NCBI RefSeq assembly: GCF_905404315.1
Contig: NC_066273.1
Location: forward strand, 13,454,001 to 13,518,000
Source: Leptidea sinapis
Taxonomy: Eukaryota; Arthropoda; Insecta; Lepidoptera; Pieridae
Length of the DNA: 64,000 nucleotides
Direction: 5' to 3'
Of this stretch, positions 61,601 to 64,000 are shown in pieces. The notes beneath the pieces are model-generated. The model did not search any database, was not told where the DNA came from, and saw only the letters and a program-made list of their open reading frames with translations. The position numbers and the translations under genes were made by a program. How positions within the stretch are numbered: position 1 is the stretch's first letter; each line of letters opens with the position of its first letter.

Positions 61601-63623
61601 CATACTCTAACACAGCAGTATAAAAGCTTTTTGATCATGGAATAGAAATACGTACAAAAGCAGTAGAACCCCAGAGAAACACAAACATTTACTACAACTA
61701 ATGCTTTTCATTGTTTGTGTATTTAAAGTGCCGGCCCCACTGGGGGTTAGAGTTCCGATTTCTGCGTTCACTGTCACGCACACGTACAGCGCGATGTGGC
61801 GCGACATGTCCAGCACTACACACACACACACACTGGCCACTGGGGCCTACCTGAGCTTGGCCGCGTACGAGTTGGTGGTGCGGCTCATGCTGGCGAGCAG
61901 CGCGGGCAGCTTGCGCACGGCGGGCGCCAGGCGGCGGCAGCGGGCCGCGTGCAGCGCCCGCGCCGCGCGGAGCACGCACACGTACAGCGCGATGTGGCGC
62001 GACATGTCCAGCACTACACACACACACACACTGGCCACTGGGGCCTACCTGAGCTTGGCCGCGTACGAGTTGGTGGTGCGGCTCATGCTGGCGAGCAGCG
62101 CGGGCAGCTTGCGCACGGCGGGCGCCAGGCGGCGGCAGCGGGCCGCGTGCAGCGCCCGCGCCGCGCGGAGCACGCACACGTACAGCGCGATGTGGCGCGA
62201 CATGTCCAGCACTACACACACACACACACTGGCCACTGGGGCCTACCTGAGCTTGGCCGCGTACGAGTTGGTGGTGCGGCTCATGCTGGCGAGCAGCGCG
62301 GGCAGCTTGCGCACGGCGGGCGCCAGGCGGCGGCAGCGGGCCGCGTGCAGCGCCCGCGCCGCGCGGAGCACGCACACGTACAGCGCGATGTGGCGCGACA
62401 TGTCCAGCACTACACACACACACACACTGGCCACTGGGGCCTACCTGAGCTTGGCCGCGTACGAGTTGGTGGTGCGGCTCATGCTGGCGAGCAGCGCGGG
62501 CAGCTTGCGCACGGCGGGCGCCAGGCGGCGGCAGCGGGCCGCGTGCAGCGCCCGCGCCGCGCGGAGCACGCACACGTACAGCGCGATGTGGCGCGACATG
62601 TCCAGCACTACACACACACACACACTGGCCACTGGGGCCTACCTGAGCTTGGCCGCGTACGAGTTGGTGGTGCGGCTCATGCTGGCGAGCAGCGCGGGCA
62701 GCTTGCACACGGCGGGCGCCAGGCGGCGGCAGCGGGCCGCGTGCAGCGCCCGCGCCGCGCGGAGCACGCACACGTACAGCGCGATGTGGCGCGACATGTC
62801 CAGCACTACACACACACACACACTGGCCACTGGGGCCTACCTGAGCTTGGCCGCGTACGAGTTGGTGGTGCGGCTCATGCTGGCGAGCAGCGCGGGCAGC
62901 TTGCGCACGGCGGGCGCCAGGCGGCGGCAGCGGGCCGCGTGCAGCGCCCGCGCCGCGCGGAGCACGCACACGTACAGCGCGATGTGGCGCGACATGTCCA
63001 GCACTACACACACACACACACTGGCCACTGGGGCCTACCTGAGCTTGGCCGCGTACGAGTTGGTGGTGCGGCTCATGCTGGCGAGCAGCGCGGGCAGCTT
63101 GCGCACGGCGGGCGCCAGGCGGCGGCAGCGGGCCGCGTGCAGCGCCCGCGCCGCGCGGAGCACGCACACGTACAGCCCGATGTGGCGCGACATGTCCAGC
63201 ACTACACACACACACACACATATATATCAAATATTTTTATTTAAAATCACTTATTCAACGTCAAAAACTATTACCCATTCGAAATGGTGTGCCTCAGAAA
63301 TAAGAAGAACGGTCGCAAGAAACTTAGCGGGATAATTTAAATAAAGATATGGATTACAATTGCATTTCGTTGACCTCTAATACTGCATATATCTATACAT
63401 TTCTGTCCCACACAATTTATTAGATTCCGTAGACAAAATTACCGGAGTCATTCCTCAGGTACGAGCAGATAGCGGGCACGAGCGAGCTGTTAGCGACGAG
63501 GTCGATGAACTCGGGCGGCAGGTGCGCGGTGTCGCCCTCCTCCGGCTCCTCCGACTCGTTCTCTTCTAGCGAGCCCTCCTCGGGAGGCCACTTCTCACCG
63601 GGGTTCATGTATGATGACAGCAC
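55409..63623 (-). CDS. Bruce: Bruce/BIRC6 ubiquitin ligase, C-terminal part
   Basis: Bruce (BIRC6) is a giant inhibitor of apoptosis that acts as a hybrid E2/E3 ubiquitin ligase through a C-terminal UBC domain. Exons in transcript order: 63623-63443, one of seven copies at 63201-61851, 60873-60756, 60187-60067, 59675-59458, 58589-58350 (UBC core), 57537-57349, 56773-56639, 55639-55409. Phases agree at every junction. Landmark strings match BIRC6: VLSSYMNP, SVLDMSRH, AQEAATLATSLPLS, VLITGPSDTPYANGCF, RFNPNLYNDGKVCLSVLNTW (with the catalytic Cys), ILVPEPYFNEPGYERSRGT and LQEELAKLPVPAGL. The BIR domain and most of the protein lie upstream, beyond 64000. The gene converges on the PLAC-only gene. 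Its one oddity is the sevenfold exon array; the rest is intact. Confidence 0.95.
55699..56375. repeat. Minisatellite, 15-bp unit in a 60-bp higher-order unit
   Basis: The intron between the last two Bruce exons contains about 45 copies of a 15-bp unit (ctaactaatagtgta and variants) ordered as a 60-bp super-unit that is nearly perfect from about 55741 to 56130. Because 15 is divisible by 3 it leaves a 271-codon open frame on +, which is not a real gene. Confidence 0.95.
56639..56773 (-). CDS. Bruce: Bruce exon: penultimate
   Basis: 135 bp, 45 codons: VIQTHFWIKRNEIMQTVANW ... RTINHNLCALK, matching HKHFYLKRVEIM...HHAAALK in BIRC6. Confidence 0.93.
57349..57537 (-). CDS. Bruce: Bruce exon: C-terminal UBC helices
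   Basis: 189 bp, 63 codons: VLVSIQSLILVPEPYFNEPG ... YQACVRWAMLDQLRSPEPCF. A match to the region after the BIRC6 UBC core. Confidence 0.95.
57985..58160 (-). mobile_element. CR1-type LINE 3' tail (repeat C), partial
   Basis: cattgccactcttttaaatc and gaaaaggtcgagctgtaaat. Followed at once by a SINE. Confidence 0.6.
58209..58320 (+). mobile_element. tRNA-related SINE
   Basis: ggattgctcagttggtaaga (A box) and gcgagctcgagtcccgcaac (B box), then a T-rich tail. A tRNA-like cloverleaf is not complete, so it is read as a SINE and not a tRNA gene. Confidence 0.7.
58350..58589 (-). CDS. Bruce: Bruce exon: UBC catalytic core
   Basis: 240 bp, 80 codons, phase 0-0. Starts VLITGPSDTPYANGCF. The catalytic Cys is residue 56 of the exon, in LYNDGKVCLSVLNTWHG. 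This E2 fold forms the ubiquitin thioester. Confidence 0.96.
59458..59675 (-). CDS. Bruce: Bruce exon: N-terminal UBC extension
   Basis: 218 bp, phase 1 to 0: ETFEMISEDGEGGFKF ... RLAQEAATLATSLPLSYSSS ... DRLDIMK. Strongly BIRC6-like and GC-rich compared with its flanks. Confidence 0.93.
59735..60040 (+). mobile_element. Dispersed repeat B, full-length copy
   Basis: aagggacgggacgaggaaga ... internal hairpin gtgccgctcaggattcttga/...tctgagcggcac ... catcctgtgcaaggagcctc. In a Bruce intron. Confidence 0.75.
60067..60187 (-). CDS. Bruce: Bruce exon upstream of the UBC domain
   Basis: 121 bp, phase 0 to 1: SIYGASREARYIELMRTMQF, leading into the E-T-F-E-M of the next exon, equivalent to KYVAVMKKLQFDTFEM in human BIRC6. 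Confidence 0.9.
60756..60873 (-). CDS. Bruce: Bruce exon: Lys/Ser/acidic linker
   Basis: 118 bp, phase 2 to 0: MSKKNIFGKMTYSQ ... SEEDEGLASLIADIQ. Corresponds to the DIQ-ending linker of BIRC6. Confidence 0.87.
60960..61290 (-). mobile_element. CR1-type LINE 3' tail (repeat C)
   Basis: caaatcaaatcaacatcact ... gccactcttttaaatcaaca ... gataaaggtattttgcgagc. In the Bruce intron downstream of the exon array. Confidence 0.7.
61851..62013 (-). CDS. Bruce: Bruce exon array copy 7 (nearest downstream exon)
   Basis: Same 163-bp exon, closest to the next exon at 60873. Its donor is intact and joins in phase to RMSKKNIFGK. The five copies between this one and 63039 are equally intact. Because 163 is not divisible by 3, only one copy can normally be used per transcript. 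Confidence 0.6.
63039..63201 (-). CDS. Bruce: Bruce exon array copy 1 (nearest upstream exon)
   Basis: 163 bp, phase 1 to 2: VLDMSRHIGLYVCVLRAARA ... LLASMSRTTNSYAAKLR. This is the BIRC6 segment after RNDS. It is the only copy with a normal-sized upstream intron (241 bp), so it is the likeliest to be spliced in. It carries Gly where the others have Ala. Confidence 0.75.
63222..63350 (-). mobile_element. CR1-like LINE 3' tail at the edge of the exon array
   Basis: tatatatcaaatatttttat ... aatcacttattcaacgtcaa ... attacccattcgaaatggtg, the same tail as at 10140-10300. It directly follows the last (CA)n of the array. Confidence 0.65.
63443..63623 (-). CDS. Bruce: Bruce exon: acidic linker and helical region
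   Basis: 181 bp, phase 0 to 1. VLSSYMNPGEKWPPEEG, then a Glu-rich stretch, then FIDLVANSSLVPAICSYLRN. The final base plus the next exon encodes the Val of SVLDMSRH. Confidence 0.88.
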
Positions 63624-63918
63624 CTTTAACAATATAAAAATAATTGGCGCATTCTATACGAATTTTCTAGCCCCAAACTAGGCATTATCCACACACATAT
63701 ATATAAAGGGCAAATTCAACCGGGAAATCGCCCCCATATTAGGGTTGACAAGCCCCTCATTTTGGAATAACCGACATAAATGACTCGGAAACGAGTTCAT
63801 ATTTTCAATACAGTTAGAGTCACTAACTAAAGTAATCTTTAAAGTACTTTGCGTTATTTGTACTAACATTAATAATTTTTTGTAATAACATTTAATAAAA
63901 CAACAGAGCTGTACATAC

Positions 63919-63962
63919 CTGTAAGAAAGTTATTCTGTTCATAATGTTTGTTTTATATTTTT
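63919..63962 (-). CDS. Bruce: Possible further Bruce exon (3' end only)
   Basis: A good donor (ttacag/gtatgt) closes a phase-0 frame NRITFLQ that would join VLSSYMNP of the next exon. The frame is blocked by taa at 63964-63966, so the exon must be short (start about 63962 or lower). No convincing polypyrimidine tract is visible. Tentative. Confidence 0.35.
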
Positions 63963-64000
63963 CTTATTTTTTTATTTAGTTTAGAATAGCTTGTTGGTGT

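Larger units (their letters stand above)
61775..63216 (-). repeat. 198-bp tandem array: seven copies of a Bruce exon plus a partial eighth
   Basis: Unit = 163-bp exon + 35-bp intron. Exon copies on the minus strand: 63201-63039, 63003-62841, 62805-62643, 62607-62445, 62409-62247, 62211-62049, 62013-61851. A 41-bp partial copy at 61815-61775 then diverges. Each copy has an acceptor (gtgtgtgtag) and a donor (cag/gtaggc). Copies look identical apart from single changes, for example near 62707 (Arg to Cys) and near 63178 (Ala to Gly). The 35-bp spacer holds a (CA)n tract. Confidence 0.93.

Noticed and set aside
61698..63335. Frames of 482-544 codons on both strands
   Set aside because: The 198-bp unit is divisible by 3 and GC-rich, so several frames stay open by periodicity. 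Only the 163-bp spliced exon matches BIRC6.

Overview
The window looks like nuclear DNA of a moth or butterfly (Lepidoptera). It is AT-rich and has long introns. It is full of repeats typical of that order: tRNA-derived SINEs carrying the 'acccatagtacaggct' tail, short non-autonomous Helitrons, MITEs, and 5'-truncated RTE, jockey and CR1-like LINEs. The host genes match insect papilin/lacunin and Bruce (BIRC6). No bacterial operon, CRISPR array or viral gene was seen.

Layout. (1) 2335-31695, + strand: the 3' half of papilin, a secreted extracellular-matrix protein. I place twenty exons by splice sites and reading phase. They encode eight Kunitz or Kunitz-like domains, a cysteine-rich antistasin-like block, a WAP domain, three Ig domains and a C-terminal PLAC domain. 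The thrombospondin-type 5' part must lie upstream of the window. Two lesions interrupt the reading frame: a short deletion in the seventh Kunitz exon (about 14768) and an in-frame TAG at 18400-18402. (2) 32-48 kb: a repeat-rich stretch with no convincing host gene, holding several clean transposon insertions and their target-site duplications. (3) 48040-51635, + strand: a three-exon gene for an 85-residue secreted protein made of a signal peptide and one PLAC domain. Its exon structure copies the last two papilin exons. (4) 55139-63962, - strand: the 3' end of Bruce, a giant inhibitor-of-apoptosis and E2/E3 ubiquitin ligase, including its UBC domain. One Bruce exon lies in a 198-bp unit repeated seven times, with a partial eighth copy.

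Papilin and the mini-PLAC gene point the same way and are probably related by partial duplication. Bruce converges on the mini-PLAC gene and is functionally unrelated. The observations most worth following up are the Bruce exon array, the two papilin lesions, and the PLAC-only gene next to its likely parent.
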